The notes below the pieces were generated by a model. The model had not been told where the DNA came from, did not search any database, and saw nothing but the letters and a program-made list of their open reading frames with translations. A program made the position numbers and the translations under genes. A DNA stretch of 64,000 nucleotides from Labilithrix luteola. GTDB taxonomy: Bacteria > Myxococcota_A > Polyangia > Polyangiales > Polyangiaceae. Every line of letters starts with the position of its first letter. Positions within the stretch are counted from its first letter, which is position 1. Shown piece by piece: positions 51,292-60,352 of the stretch. The stretch spans positions 5,681,001 to 5,745,000 of the forward strand of contig NZ_CP012333.1 in NCBI RefSeq assembly GCF_001263205.1, read 5' to 3'.

Positions 51292-52577
51292 AGACGATTC
51301 GCCGTACGTGGATGGCTCGCGGTATTGCGCTCACCACATTGACGTCGCTCGGCGGCTTGATCGCTGCCTTCGCGAGCTGCGCAACCACCGAGAACGCGTC
51401 CGAGAGCGCGCTTCGGCCCGACGCCACCATCTTGGAGGAGGCCAGTACCCCTCCGAAGGAGGAGGTCGATTCCGGCGACGAGGAGAACCCGCTCGTCGAT
51501 GCGGGCGACTGCGACGCCGCCGATCCGACCTGCAACACGCACGTCGTCACGTGTGACGAGGTCGAGTGGTGCGGAGTCGATTCGAAGGTCAATCCGCTCT
51601 ACATCCTCAAGGCCGTCTGGGGCTCGAGCAAGAACGACGTCTGGGCCGTTGGCTCGGGCGGTGCCGTCACACACTACGACGGCAGCCAGTGGAGCCTCGT
51701 TCCCACGGGGGTGAAGAACACGTTCCTGACCGTCTGGGGGAGCGGACCGAACGACGTCTACACGCTCAGCGATTCGGAGACGGTTCTCCACACGACCGGC
51801 TATTCGACCTCGGGCACCACGTGGACGTCGATGCCGACGCCCGCCGCGGGCGCCTACAAGTGTCCCGCCTACGCCATCTACGGAACGTCGGCCTCCGACG
51901 TTCGCATCGGCGCCCGTTCGCACAACCTCCCGAACATGGGCAGCTACTCGGGCGACATGTTCCTCCGAAAGGACCTCGATGACGGAGGCGTCGGTTGGCA
52001 GAGCGTCGCGGGCGCTGCCTTCTACGTTCGCGGTTTCTGGGCGAGCTCTCCGTCGGACTACTGGATGATCGCCGACAACAGCACGGGCGCGACGCAGTAC
52101 GAGCGCGCCAAGATCATGCACGGCGTCCCGAACCCGAACCCGCCTGACGCCAGCGTCGACGCGGGCTTCGTCGACCCGCTCGTGTGGACTCCCATCGACA
52201 GCCAGGCCAACGTCGTCCTCGACGCCATCTGGGGCAGCTCCGCGAGCGACGTCTGGGTCGTCGGCGGCGCCGGCACCGTTCGACACAAGACGCCGAGCGA
52301 CGGACGTTGGGTGCCCATCGCCGTTCCGACGACGCTGAACCTCCACGGTGTCTGGGGCTCGGGCCCGAACGACATCTGGTTCATCGGCGACGCCGGCACG
52401 ATCCTCCACTACGACGGCACCTCGTTCCGAAGCGTCAGCGCTCAATTCCCGATCGGCCGCAAACCGAATCTCTACGGAATCTGGGGCAGCTCCGCGAACG
52501 ACGTCTGGATTGTCGGCGACGCCATCACGCTTCATTACACCGGCCCGAAGGTCGGCGCGCAGGGAGGTGGTCGATGA
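51288..52577 (+). CDS. Seven-bladed propeller lipoprotein 1 (GSSxNDVWAVG repeats)
   Basis: 429 residues. The signal ends in AAFASC (C31), followed by a linker rich in Glu/Asp/Pro. From about 105 there are seven blades, each opened by a WGSS.NDVW-like strand (AVWGSSKNDVWAVG, TVWGSGPNDVYTLS, AIYGTSASDVRIG, GFWASSPSDYWMI, AIWGSSASDVWVVG, GVWGSGPNDIWFIG, GIWGSSANDVWIVG). Such propellers are frequent in myxobacterial exported proteins. Coupled by ATGA to both neighbours. Confidence 0.83.
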   Translation: MKTIRRTWMARGIALTTLTSLGGLIAAFASCATTENASESALRPDATILEEASTPPKEEVDSGDEENPLVDAGDCDAADPTCNTHVVTCDEVEWCGVDSKVNPLYILKAVWGSSKNDVWAVGSGGAVTHYDGSQWSLVPTGVKNTFLTVWGSGPNDVYTLSDSETVLHTTGYSTSGTTWTSMPTPAAGAYKCPAYAIYGTSASDVRIGARSHNLPNMGSYSGDMFLRKDLDDGGVGWQSVAGAAFYVRGFWASSPSDYWMIADNSTGATQYERAKIMHGVPNPNPPDASVDAGFVDPLVWTPIDSQANVVLDAIWGSSASDVWVVGGAGTVRHKTPSDGRWVPIAVPTTLNLHGVWGSGPNDIWFIGDAGTILHYDGTSFRSVSAQFPIGRKPNLYGIWGSSANDVWIVGDAITLHYTGPKVGAQGGGR

Positions 52578-53884
52578 GCCACTTCGTGAATTTCGGAAAG
52601 GCCAAGAGCGCCCTTCCTGTTTTCGTTCTCCTCGCCAGTTCGGTAACGGCGACACTCGTTGCCTGCTCGAGTTCGGACACGACGGCTGGCGACGGAACGC
52701 CGTCGACCACGGGTGAAGACAGCGGGAGTCCGTCCACCGTCGTGCCGGAGGCCGCTTCGCCCGACGCCAACGACTCGAGCGTCGACGAGGCGAGCACCGA
52801 CGCGGGCAGCGACGCCGACGCCGACTTCGACGCCGCCCCTCGTACGTGCTCGAACGACAACTTCTGTTACAGCACCGTGCCCGCGGGCGAGAACCTGCGT
52901 GGCGTTTGGGGCGATGGTCACGGCGTCGTCTGGACGATCAGCACCAGCGGCGACGTCCTTCGTTGGGACGGAAACGCCTGGAACGTTCAGGCGACCGGGC
53001 TCGGCAACTTGACGGCAATCTCGGGAACGAGCCCCACGGACGTGTGGGTCGTCAACGCCGCTGGCGCCGTCTACCACGGTACGGGGGCCAACCCGGCAGC
53101 GCTCACGTTCGCACCAGTCACGTTTCCAGGCGATGCGACGCTCGTCATCAAGTACGTGGGAGGCTCGAGCCCAACGGACGTTTGGGCCGTCGGCGGAAAG
53201 CAGGTCGGATACCCCTACGTCTCGACGGGGCGAGCGCTCCACTTCGACGGTACGCTCGACGATACCGGGGCTCCGGTCTGGACGGCGGACGCCGACCTTG
53301 CGGCGCTCCCCAACATGTACACCCGCGTGTCGGTAACTCCGGGCGGAGGCGTGGTGCTCGTCGGCTCTTCGAGCTTCAACAGCACGACGGGCATGTACCG
53401 CGGCTCCGCCAAGACGGGGACCGTCGTTCGCCGGGCGCCCGGCGGCTCCACGTGGATTACCGAAGACATCCCGACCGCGGTTCCGGACGCTCCGCCCTAC
53501 CCGGCGACCTTCATCGCCGCATCCGTCAACAACGACGGCTCGCTTTGGCTGATTGGAAACTCTGCCTTCGGTAGCGGGCGTTTCCGCTGGCTCGGAACGA
53601 CCGCCGACAATGGGCAGACCTACAAGTGGACCGCCTCCACGCAGTACTCGTGGGACCCGGCCGCGACTGGCGTTTGGGGAGCGGCCGGGAACGACGCGTG
53701 GGAAATCGGCTCCTACGGTCACATGCAGCACTGGGATGGAACGACGTGGCTGCAAGCCTCCGTCATGGTGACGAGCGCGCCGCTCTCGAAGACGTTCTAC
53801 GCGATCTGGGGAACCAGCAGCCACGACTTCTGGGCCGTTGGCGATGAGCTCGCCATCCACAAGACCACGGCCAACAAGCCCTGA
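52574..53884 (+). CDS. Seven-bladed propeller lipoprotein 2
   Basis: 436 residues. Lipobox ATLVAC (C31), an acidic Thr/Ser/Asp linker (about 32-90), then seven blades: GVWGDGHGVVWTIS, AISGTSPTDVWVVN, YVGGSSPTDVWAVG, a diverged RVSVTPGGGVVLVG, AASVNNDGSLWLIG, GVWGAAGNDAWEIG, AIWGTSSHDFWAVG. Paralogue of the preceding gene with more diverged middle blades. Starts with an ATGA overlap; the RCC1 gene follows after six bases. Confidence 0.83.
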   Translation: MSHFVNFGKAKSALPVFVLLASSVTATLVACSSSDTTAGDGTPSTTGEDSGSPSTVVPEAASPDANDSSVDEASTDAGSDADADFDAAPRTCSNDNFCYSTVPAGENLRGVWGDGHGVVWTISTSGDVLRWDGNAWNVQATGLGNLTAISGTSPTDVWVVNAAGAVYHGTGANPAALTFAPVTFPGDATLVIKYVGGSSPTDVWAVGGKQVGYPYVSTGRALHFDGTLDDTGAPVWTADADLAALPNMYTRVSVTPGGGVVLVGSSSFNSTTGMYRGSAKTGTVVRRAPGGSTWITEDIPTAVPDAPPYPATFIAASVNNDGSLWLIGNSAFGSGRFRWLGTTADNGQTYKWTASTQYSWDPAATGVWGAAGNDAWEIGSYGHMQHWDGTTWLQASVMVTSAPLSKTFYAIWGTSSHDFWAVGDELAIHKTTANKP

Positions 53885-53890
53885 GGAGCG

Positions 53891-55399
53891 ATGATGAGAT
53901 TTCGTATTCGTGAAACGTCGCTCTTCCTCTTCGCGGGCGCGTGCCTGGCCGCGGCCGCAATCGCATGTTCGGGCTCGGACGAGACGCGCGACACGTTCTC
54001 CACGGACGAGCCGGACGCGGAGAGCCCGCCGCCCGCCACCACGCCGGATTCGGCGTCGCCCTCGCAATCCTCGGATGGCGGAGACGGAGGCGAGGAAGAC
54101 GCCGACGCAGGCAACCCCGACCCCCGACCGCCGTTCGATCCGACGCCCGAAGCGGTCAACTGCTCCGTCACGCCCTGCGTGCAGCAGATCGTCGCCGGCG
54201 AAAACCACTTCTGCGCTCGCATGCACGACGGCGCCATCCGCTGCTGGGGTGACAACGCCAAGGGCAACCTCGGTGTCGCCGACGCGGGCATCCTCGTCCC
54301 CGACGGCGGCGTCTCCGATGGCGGCCCCGACAGCGGAACGGGGTATCCGATTCCGACGGTCACCGGCCTTGCCGACGTCACGGACATCAGCGCTGGCGGC
54401 CAGACGACGTGCGCGCTCGTCTCCGATGGCGGCGTCTCTTGCTGGGGCGCCAACGACAAGGCGCAGCTCGGTCTCTCCACCGTGCCGGGCGACGCGGGCG
54501 CCGCGACCGACACGCTCGCGCACCCGACGCCTGCTCCCGTACCCGCACTGACGAGTCCCGCCAAACGCGTCGACGTTGGCATTCGGAGTGCGTGCGCGCT
54601 TCTCGAAAGTGGCGAGACCTGGTGTTGGGGTGACAACTCCCAGCGCGAGCTCGCACGTGCGTTTCCCACGACCGTGGGCGCTCCCGCGCAGGCGGAGTTC
54701 GGAACGTTCGGCCACGTCGTTCGCACGGCCGTGGGAACGAACACCGGCTTCGGCGTGACCGACACCGGTGCGCTCCTCCAGTGGGGAAGTGCAGCCGGCA
54801 AGGAAGGCTCCGCGGCGGGACGCATCGCGTCGATTACCCCCGACCCGATCCCATACCCTCTTCTCGCCGGCCCGGTGACGAGCTTCGGGATCTCGTCGAC
54901 GTCGTTGTACTCACCGCCGTGCCCCAATGGCCCCCCGCTCTGTCCCGCTCAGCAGGGCATGGCTCACACCTGTGCGATTGTGCACGGACAGGTCTACTGC
55001 TGGGGCCAGAGCTTGTACGGCGCGGTCGGCACGGGCCTCCCCGATGCCGTCGTGAGTCCGGCGCTCGCGAAGGTGAACAGCGATACTGGTTGGCCGCAGC
55101 AGGTTGCGGCAGCCGGCGAGATCACCTGCCTCCGAATGACCGACGGCAAGGTGCAATGCGCGGGTGACAACACGCGCGGTGCACTCAGCAAGGACGTGGC
55201 CGAGAAGTGGTCGATGAGCTTCCGCGAGACGGAGTTCTTCAAGGGGCACGCGGTCCAGGTCGCGGCTTCGAGCAAGACGGTTTGTGCCCTCGTGCAGGGC
55301 GGAAGCGTCGTCTGCTGGGGCAGCAACGAGAAGGGCGAGCTCGGTCAGGGGTCGAGGGACGTCCAGCCCCACGCTACGCCGGTCCCGGTCGGTTTCTAG
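53891..55399 (+). CDS. RCC1-repeat lipoprotein
   Basis: 502 residues, GAGGAG before the ATG. Lipobox AAIAC (C26), Pro/Asp/Ser linker to about 88, then seven RCC1-type blades with C....G.V.CWG.N..G.LG (HFCARMHDGAIRCWGDNAKG is the first, TVCALVQGGSVVCWGSNEKG the last; blade 4 lacks the cysteines, GFGVTDTGALLQWGSAAGKE). The paired cysteines within each blade should form disulfides, as expected outside the cytoplasm. Fourth gene of the operon. Confidence 0.85.
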   Translation: MMRFRIRETSLFLFAGACLAAAAIACSGSDETRDTFSTDEPDAESPPPATTPDSASPSQSSDGGDGGEEDADAGNPDPRPPFDPTPEAVNCSVTPCVQQIVAGENHFCARMHDGAIRCWGDNAKGNLGVADAGILVPDGGVSDGGPDSGTGYPIPTVTGLADVTDISAGGQTTCALVSDGGVSCWGANDKAQLGLSTVPGDAGAATDTLAHPTPAPVPALTSPAKRVDVGIRSACALLESGETWCWGDNSQRELARAFPTTVGAPAQAEFGTFGHVVRTAVGTNTGFGVTDTGALLQWGSAAGKEGSAAGRIASITPDPIPYPLLAGPVTSFGISSTSLYSPPCPNGPPLCPAQQGMAHTCAIVHGQVYCWGQSLYGAVGTGLPDAVVSPALAKVNSDTGWPQQVAAAGEITCLRMTDGKVQCAGDNTRGALSKDVAEKWSMSFRETEFFKGHAVQVAASSKTVCALVQGGSVVCWGSNEKGELGQGSRDVQPHATPVPVGF

Positions 55400-55414
55400 A
55401 AAGGTCGAACTCGG

Positions 55415-57226
55415 ATGAACAGCGCAACGCTTCGCTACTCTACGATGCTCCTGTCGGGAGCCGCCGCGGCCATCGTCGCCGTGGCCTGTTCGACCAACAG
55501 CACCACGTTCGGGGAAGACCCTGCCCCCGCCATCCTTCCCGCAGAGGACGCATCGGCGCCTCCTCCCCCCACGCCTACGGAGCAGAAGTGCAGGCACTGC
55601 TCACGCGATCTGAAGCAGGTCATCGACGGCTGTGGCGACCAGGAAAAGGCCATCGAGACCTGCGGTGCCGACAAGGGATGCGGCGACGGCGTGTGCGTCG
55701 ACGCCTGCACCGCCGCTGCCATCAGCAAGGGCTCGGTCGGTTGTGACTTCTGGACGATCGCGCCGGACACCAGCTCGAGCGGCAAGGGGTCGTGTTTGGC
55801 GGCCGAACTGGCCAATACGTGGGATCGGCCAGTGACCATCTCTGCCGAATACGGCAACGGTCCGCTCGATATCTCGAATTCGATCTACACGATCGAGCGC
55901 GTCGACAACAATCCGGTCTACACGCTGCTGAAGGGGCCGCTCCCGGTCGGCCAAGTCGCGGTCATCTTCCTCGCCCACTCCGCGATCAAGCTCAATTCCG
56001 AGAGCGCGCTCTGTCCCGTCGGGATCACGCCGGCCATGACGGTCGATCCGATGCGTCACGGCACCAGCAAGACGACGGCCTTCCACCTCAAGGCCGACGC
56101 GCCCATTGCCGCGTATTCGATCTATCCGTACGGTGGCGCCGACTCGCACTTCCCGTCGTCCACGCTTCTTCTCCCTGTCTCGTCGTGGGAAAAGAACTAC
56201 ATCGCGGTCAGTCCGTTCGATTTTGGCAATACCGGACGTCGGAGAACGCTCCAGATCATTGCCAATGAGGACAATACCGAGGTTCACATGCGGCCGACGG
56301 TGGAAATCGCCGCCGGACAGGATGTGGTTGGTGCAACGACGGGCGTGACGCAGACTTGGACGCTCAACCGAGGCCAGGTTCTCCAGTTCACTCAGCAGGC
56401 GACGACCGGCAGCCCGATCGAGACGAGCAAGCCCGTCGGCGTCTTCGGTGGCGCCGAGTGCACCGAGTTGCCGACTCCTTACTGCGATACGCTCCAGCAG
56501 CAGATTCCCCCGACCGCGCAGTGGGGAACGGAATACGCTGTCGTGCCCTTCAAGGGACGCAACAAGACGTTCTCCTCGAACTTCCAGGAGATCGTGCCCT
56601 ATACGATCGTCGCTGCGACCGACGGAACGAAGCTCACGTACGAGCCCTCGCGCCCGCTGAACGCGCCCGAGACGCTCAACGCGGGTCAGTCGGTGAACTT
56701 CCTCACCGACCAGGTCTTCACCGTGAAGACTCAGGACAGCAAGCACCCGATCCACGTCAACGTCTACATGACCGGATCGACGTATTGCAACGGCAACCCG
56801 AAGTACAACATGCTCACCGGGTATCAGACGTGCACCACGGGCGACCCGGACTACGTCAACGTCCCGCCGGCCGACCAGTTCCTCGACCACTACGTGTTCT
56901 TCACGGACTTCACCTACCCGTTGACGGTTCTCACCGTCGTCCGCCGCAAGACCGCGCTGGGCTTCAAGGATGTCGAGCTCTCGTGCGGCGGCAACATCAC
57001 CGGTTGGCAGCCCCTCGGCTCGAGCGGTGAGTACGAGTTCGCCTGGGTGCAGCTGACGGACGGCTTCGTCTCGACGGGTGACTGCGGCTACGGCCGTCAG
57101 GAAGCCACGAGCGACGGTCCGTTCGGCCTCACTGTCTGGGGCATGGGCCAGGACGCGAGCTACGGCTACGTCGGCGGCACGGGACTCCGTCCCATCAACG
57201 ACGCGCCGCTGCCGAGCATCAAATAA
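55415..57226 (+). CDS. IgGFc-binding-like lipoprotein
   Basis: 603 residues. Lipobox IVAVAC (C25), Pro-rich linker, a small Cys-rich region (about 58-110, CRHCSRDLKQVIDGCGDQE, CGADKGCGDGVC), then a large domain resembling the IgGFc-binding protein N-terminal region: FHLKADAPIAAYSIYPYGGA, STLLLPVSSWEKNYIAVSPF, QIIANEDNTEVHMRPTVEI and SKPVGVFGGAECTELPTPYC. In animals this domain occurs in mucus proteins; bacterial copies are predicted adhesins. Last gene of the operon, followed by a strong terminator. Confidence 0.82.
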   Translation: MNSATLRYSTMLLSGAAAAIVAVACSTNSTTFGEDPAPAILPAEDASAPPPPTPTEQKCRHCSRDLKQVIDGCGDQEKAIETCGADKGCGDGVCVDACTAAAISKGSVGCDFWTIAPDTSSSGKGSCLAAELANTWDRPVTISAEYGNGPLDISNSIYTIERVDNNPVYTLLKGPLPVGQVAVIFLAHSAIKLNSESALCPVGITPAMTVDPMRHGTSKTTAFHLKADAPIAAYSIYPYGGADSHFPSSTLLLPVSSWEKNYIAVSPFDFGNTGRRRTLQIIANEDNTEVHMRPTVEIAAGQDVVGATTGVTQTWTLNRGQVLQFTQQATTGSPIETSKPVGVFGGAECTELPTPYCDTLQQQIPPTAQWGTEYAVVPFKGRNKTFSSNFQEIVPYTIVAATDGTKLTYEPSRPLNAPETLNAGQSVNFLTDQVFTVKTQDSKHPIHVNVYMTGSTYCNGNPKYNMLTGYQTCTTGDPDYVNVPPADQFLDHYVFFTDFTYPLTVLTVVRRKTALGFKDVELSCGGNITGWQPLGSSGEYEFAWVQLTDGFVSTGDCGYGRQEATSDGPFGLTVWGMGQDASYGYVGGTGLRPINDAPLPSIK

Positions 57227-57256
57227 GCACGCGATCTCGGTAGAGGTCGAGCACGC

Positions 57257-57298
57257 GGACGGAAGCGCCACTCACGGTGCTTCCGTCCCTGCGTTTTG
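57257..57298 (+). terminator. Intrinsic terminator of the five-lipoprotein operon
   Basis: GGACGGAAGC (57257-57266) pairs with GCTTCCGTCC (57279-57288), extended inward by three more pairs (one a G-T wobble), and is followed by CTGCGTTTTG. It sits 30 bases after the IgGFc-like stop and before the convergent acyl-CoA oxidase. Confidence 0.8.
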
Positions 57299-57302
57299 TG
57301 GC

Positions 57303-59681
57303 TCAGGGCCACCGTGGATGGGCCGGATCCATGAAGGCAATCGGCGCGGCGAGGGTAGCATCGGGAATACCGAACGCATCCACGAGAGCCACCGCCGCCG
57401 GTGTGAGCTCCTTCATGAGACGTTCGGTCTCCTCGCGCATCGCGCTCTCCTTGTGACTGTCGAAATAACCTTCTTGGATGTAGAAGGTCGCATCGCGACG
57501 CAAGAGCGTGAGCGCGTGGAGCGCGCCAAGCTTGTCGAGCCAGCCCCGTAGCGCGTCGTCTTGGCACGATGTCGCGCCTTCGTCGAACCAGGAGAGGGCG
57601 ATGCGGTCCGCGTGGGCCAGCGCGAGCGCCACGAGGTGCTCTTGCACGTCGAGCATCGCCTCCTGCGGATCCTTCTTCGCCGCGAGGCGCTTGCGGAGCC
57701 GCCCCGATACGGTCTCGAGGAGCCGCTCTTCGCGATAACGAAGCGCGGCGAGATGGAAACCTCGATCTCGCAGGTGCTCGCTGTCCGTTCGGCGCACGAC
57801 GATGACGTTCTTCTCGGTCACCGCGGTGTGCGCTTTGCTCATGACCTGGCGCACGACGCCCGCGAGTGCATTGCTCTCGAATCGCTTTTTGAAGCCGGCG
57901 AGGAGGCTCTTGGCAACGAGCTGCAAGAGCACCGTATTGTCGCCCTCGAAGGTGGTGAACACGTCGACGTCGGCGCGCAGCTCGGGCAAGCGGTTGACCG
58001 AGAGATAGCCCTGACCTCCGCATGCTTGTCGGCATTGCTCGACGGTCTCGACGCCGTGCCAGCTCGCGAGCGCCTTGAGTGCAGCCGCGAACGCTTCGGT
58101 CTCCCGCGTGTCGGGGATCGTGCGGTCGCCCCGCGCACTCGCTTCGAGCGATGCGCGTTGGTCACTTGCGAAGCGCCTCCTCAGGCCGGCCACCGCGAAG
58201 GAGAGCACGTAGGTCGTCGCGAGCTTCGGAAGCAGTCGTCGCTGATGCGTGGGATAGGCGAGAAGGGGCATCTCGACGCCGTCATCGGAGCCGAATTGCC
58301 GGCGCGCGGTGGCGTAGCGGACGGCGATGGCAAGGCCGACCTTCGCGGCCGTGACCGAAGCCGAGGCCACCGAGACGCGACCGCCGACGAGCGTGCCGAG
58401 CATCGTGAAGAAGCGCCTCTTCGGATTGTCGATGGGGCTCTCGTAGCGCCCATCTTCGGTCATGCGGGCGAAGCGACCGAGCATTGCGCTCTCGGGCACG
58501 CGCACGTGGTCGAACCACAAGCGTCCGTTGTCGACGCCGTTGAGGCCCATCTTGTGGCCCGAGTCGCCTGCGCGCACGTTGGGGAGGAGCTCTCCCTCGG
58601 CGTCACGGATGGGAACGAGAAACGCGTGGATGCCCTGCTTTTCGGACCCGACGGTGAGGTTCGCGAAGACGGTGGCCATCCGTGCGTGCTGCGCGGCCCC
58701 ACCGACCCAGTCCTTGCGGGACGATTCGCTCGGCGTATGGATGACGAAGGTGCGCGTCGCGGCGTCCCAATGAGCTTCCGTCTCCAGGCTCTGCACGTCG
58801 GAGCCGTGACCGACCTCGCTCATGGCGAAGCAGCCCGGCAACTCCAGGCGGGCGATGCGCGCCAGATGCTCGCGACGTTGGGCGTCGGTGCCGAGGAAGA
58901 AGATGCTTCCGCCGAAGAGGCCGAACTGCACGCCGAAGCGCACGAGGAGCGAGAGATCGCCCATGGCGAGCGTCTCGAACGTGGCGACGAATGCGTTCAG
59001 ATCCTTCTCCTCGCTCGTCACGCCGGGGTACGCGCGCGTGCCGAGGCCGGCGTCGGCGAGAGCCTCGAGCCATCCGGCGACCTTGGCGCGGTAGTCCTTC
59101 ACCGGTAGGCCGTAGGCCCGCTTCTCGGGATCGTCGAGGAACCTGCGGACTTCGTCCCGCACCTTGGCTTGGTCGCCGTCGAGCACGGCGCGCATCGTTG
59201 CGACGTCGAACGGCGGTGGAACGCTCACGCCGCTGGCCGTCACTTCCTGCCCGAGTTCACGCCCTGCACGCACGCGACGAAGCAGTGGCTCGGCCGGTCC
59301 GAGTGAACCGCAAATGGCCTCTTCGAGCTGCACGAGTGCGCGTCGGATGTCGTCGCTCGGCGTGCCCATCGGCGCGAACGACATCCCGAGCTCGACGAGG
59401 TCACGCTGGTGATCGACGTCAAGGTTCGAGGCGACCTTGCCGATGGTCTCGAAGAGCGTGTCCATCTCCTTGTGCGACGGAGGCTGCTTCGGATCGAGCC
59501 AGGCCTGGAGCGCGATGCGCGCAGCAGGGCGCAGCCACGGCATCTCCTTGATGTGATCTTCGAACGCCGCGAACTCCGCGGGCTCCAGATCTCCGTCCGA
59601 CCACGCGATGAAGAGCAGCGGAAGGAACGGACGAAGCTGGGGATCGTCGAGGAGAGCCGTACGCGAAGGCGCCTGCGTCAT
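57303..59681 (-). CDS. Acyl-CoA oxidase/dehydrogenase with TerB-like N-terminal domain
   Basis: 792 residues. The first 75 residues (FLPLLFIAWSDGDLEPAEFA, AFEDHIKEMPWL) resemble a TerB-type helical domain and are absent from ordinary acyl-CoA dehydrogenases. From about 150 on is a full ACOX-like enzyme: FGLFGGSIFFLGT, AMSEVGHGSDVQSLETEA (FAD/substrate site), GHKMGLNGVDNGRLWFDHVR, then CRQACGGQGYLSVNRL and the catalytic-base segment FTTFEGDNTVLLQ (E579), and a helical C-terminal domain. It oxidises acyl-CoA in the first step of beta-oxidation, passing electrons to O2 if a true oxidase. Chain-length preference cannot be read from sequence. Confidence 0.88.
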   Translation of the reverse strand: MTQAPSRTALLDDPQLRPFLPLLFIAWSDGDLEPAEFAAFEDHIKEMPWLRPAARIALQAWLDPKQPPSHKEMDTLFETIGKVASNLDVDHQRDLVELGMSFAPMGTPSDDIRRALVQLEEAICGSLGPAEPLLRRVRAGRELGQEVTASGVSVPPPFDVATMRAVLDGDQAKVRDEVRRFLDDPEKRAYGLPVKDYRAKVAGWLEALADAGLGTRAYPGVTSEEKDLNAFVATFETLAMGDLSLLVRFGVQFGLFGGSIFFLGTDAQRREHLARIARLELPGCFAMSEVGHGSDVQSLETEAHWDAATRTFVIHTPSESSRKDWVGGAAQHARMATVFANLTVGSEKQGIHAFLVPIRDAEGELLPNVRAGDSGHKMGLNGVDNGRLWFDHVRVPESAMLGRFARMTEDGRYESPIDNPKRRFFTMLGTLVGGRVSVASASVTAAKVGLAIAVRYATARRQFGSDDGVEMPLLAYPTHQRRLLPKLATTYVLSFAVAGLRRRFASDQRASLEASARGDRTIPDTRETEAFAAALKALASWHGVETVEQCRQACGGQGYLSVNRLPELRADVDVFTTFEGDNTVLLQLVAKSLLAGFKKRFESNALAGVVRQVMSKAHTAVTEKNVIVVRRTDSEHLRDRGFHLAALRYREERLLETVSGRLRKRLAAKKDPQEAMLDVQEHLVALALAHADRIALSWFDEGATSCQDDALRGWLDKLGALHALTLLRRDATFYIQEGYFDSHKESAMREETERLMKELTPAAVALVDAFGIPDATLAAPIAFMDPAHPRWP

Positions 59682-59802
59682 GTGCGGAGCATGGTGCCGT
59701 GACGCCCCGCGGACAATGGCCGGATGCGCTCTGGGCCTTCTTGTCTCGCTTACGGTAAGCGGACAAGCTCACGCGTTTGGCGCGAGCGCGAGTGACTCGC
59801 CG

Positions 59803-60300
59803 TCATGCGTTGGCCGCGGCCACGAGGAGCGGGGCGCGTCCGATTTCGCCGGGACGAAGGAACCAGGCGGGCTGGCGATCACGAATGACCGATACCTGCG
59901 CGTGCACGAGCGGAGGAAATGTCGTTCGGCCGATGAGGAAAGCTCCGAGCGTGGAGAGCACGGGCTCGTCGGCGACGACCAGTACGGTGTTGCCGCGCGA
60001 CAGCACGAGCGGCGCGGCGACTTGCGGCGGAACGCCGGTGGCGAGTGAGGGAAGTACCTCGATGGCGCCTACGTAGTCGACGCGATCCGCGAAGAGCTCC
60101 GACGTCTGCACCGCCGCCGGATTCGGAGCGGTCATGATGCGGTCGAAGTTGGGCTCGTCCGACAAGCGGAGCTTGTTGCCAATCGCGCGCACCAGCTGGC
60201 GGCCTTCGAGCGAGAGGTAGCGATGAGACTCGTTCGTCGCGCTCGAAGCGGATCGCGAGTCGTCGGCGGTGAGCGATGTGCGGAGCAGGAAGATCTCCAT
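59803..60300 (-). CDS. SixA-like histidine-phosphatase fold, catalytic residues lost
   Basis: 165 residues with the SixA plan: MEIFLLR at the start, a helical SLEGRQLVRAIGNKL, the strand FDRIMTAPNPAAVQTSEL, then TVLVVADEPVLSTLGAFLIG. In active SixA the first motif is RHG and the last VGHEPdL. Here they read R7-T8-S9 and VADEP (D111), and the arginine of the middle motif is replaced by Ala. All key catalytic positions are therefore changed, so it should not dephosphorylate phosphohistidine. It may bind phosphoproteins or have a structural role. No frameshift or stop is present, so the gene is kept intact. Confidence 0.75.
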   Translation of the reverse strand: MEIFLLRTSLTADDSRSASSATNESHRYLSLEGRQLVRAIGNKLRLSDEPNFDRIMTAPNPAAVQTSELFADRVDYVGAIEVLPSLATGVPPQVAAPLVLSRGNTVLVVADEPVLSTLGAFLIGRTTFPPLVHAQVSVIRDRQPAWFLRPGEIGRAPLLVAAANA

Positions 60301-60352
60301 CGACGCGCATCCTACCGTTTCCTGGCGTCGTGAACCATTCGACCTCGCGCCG

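Noticed and set aside
52535..57271. Long minus-strand frames (726 and 556 codons) opposite the propeller and IgGFc-like genes
   Set aside because: Antisense shadows. The plus-strand genes have lipoboxes, ATGA junctions and recognisable repeats.
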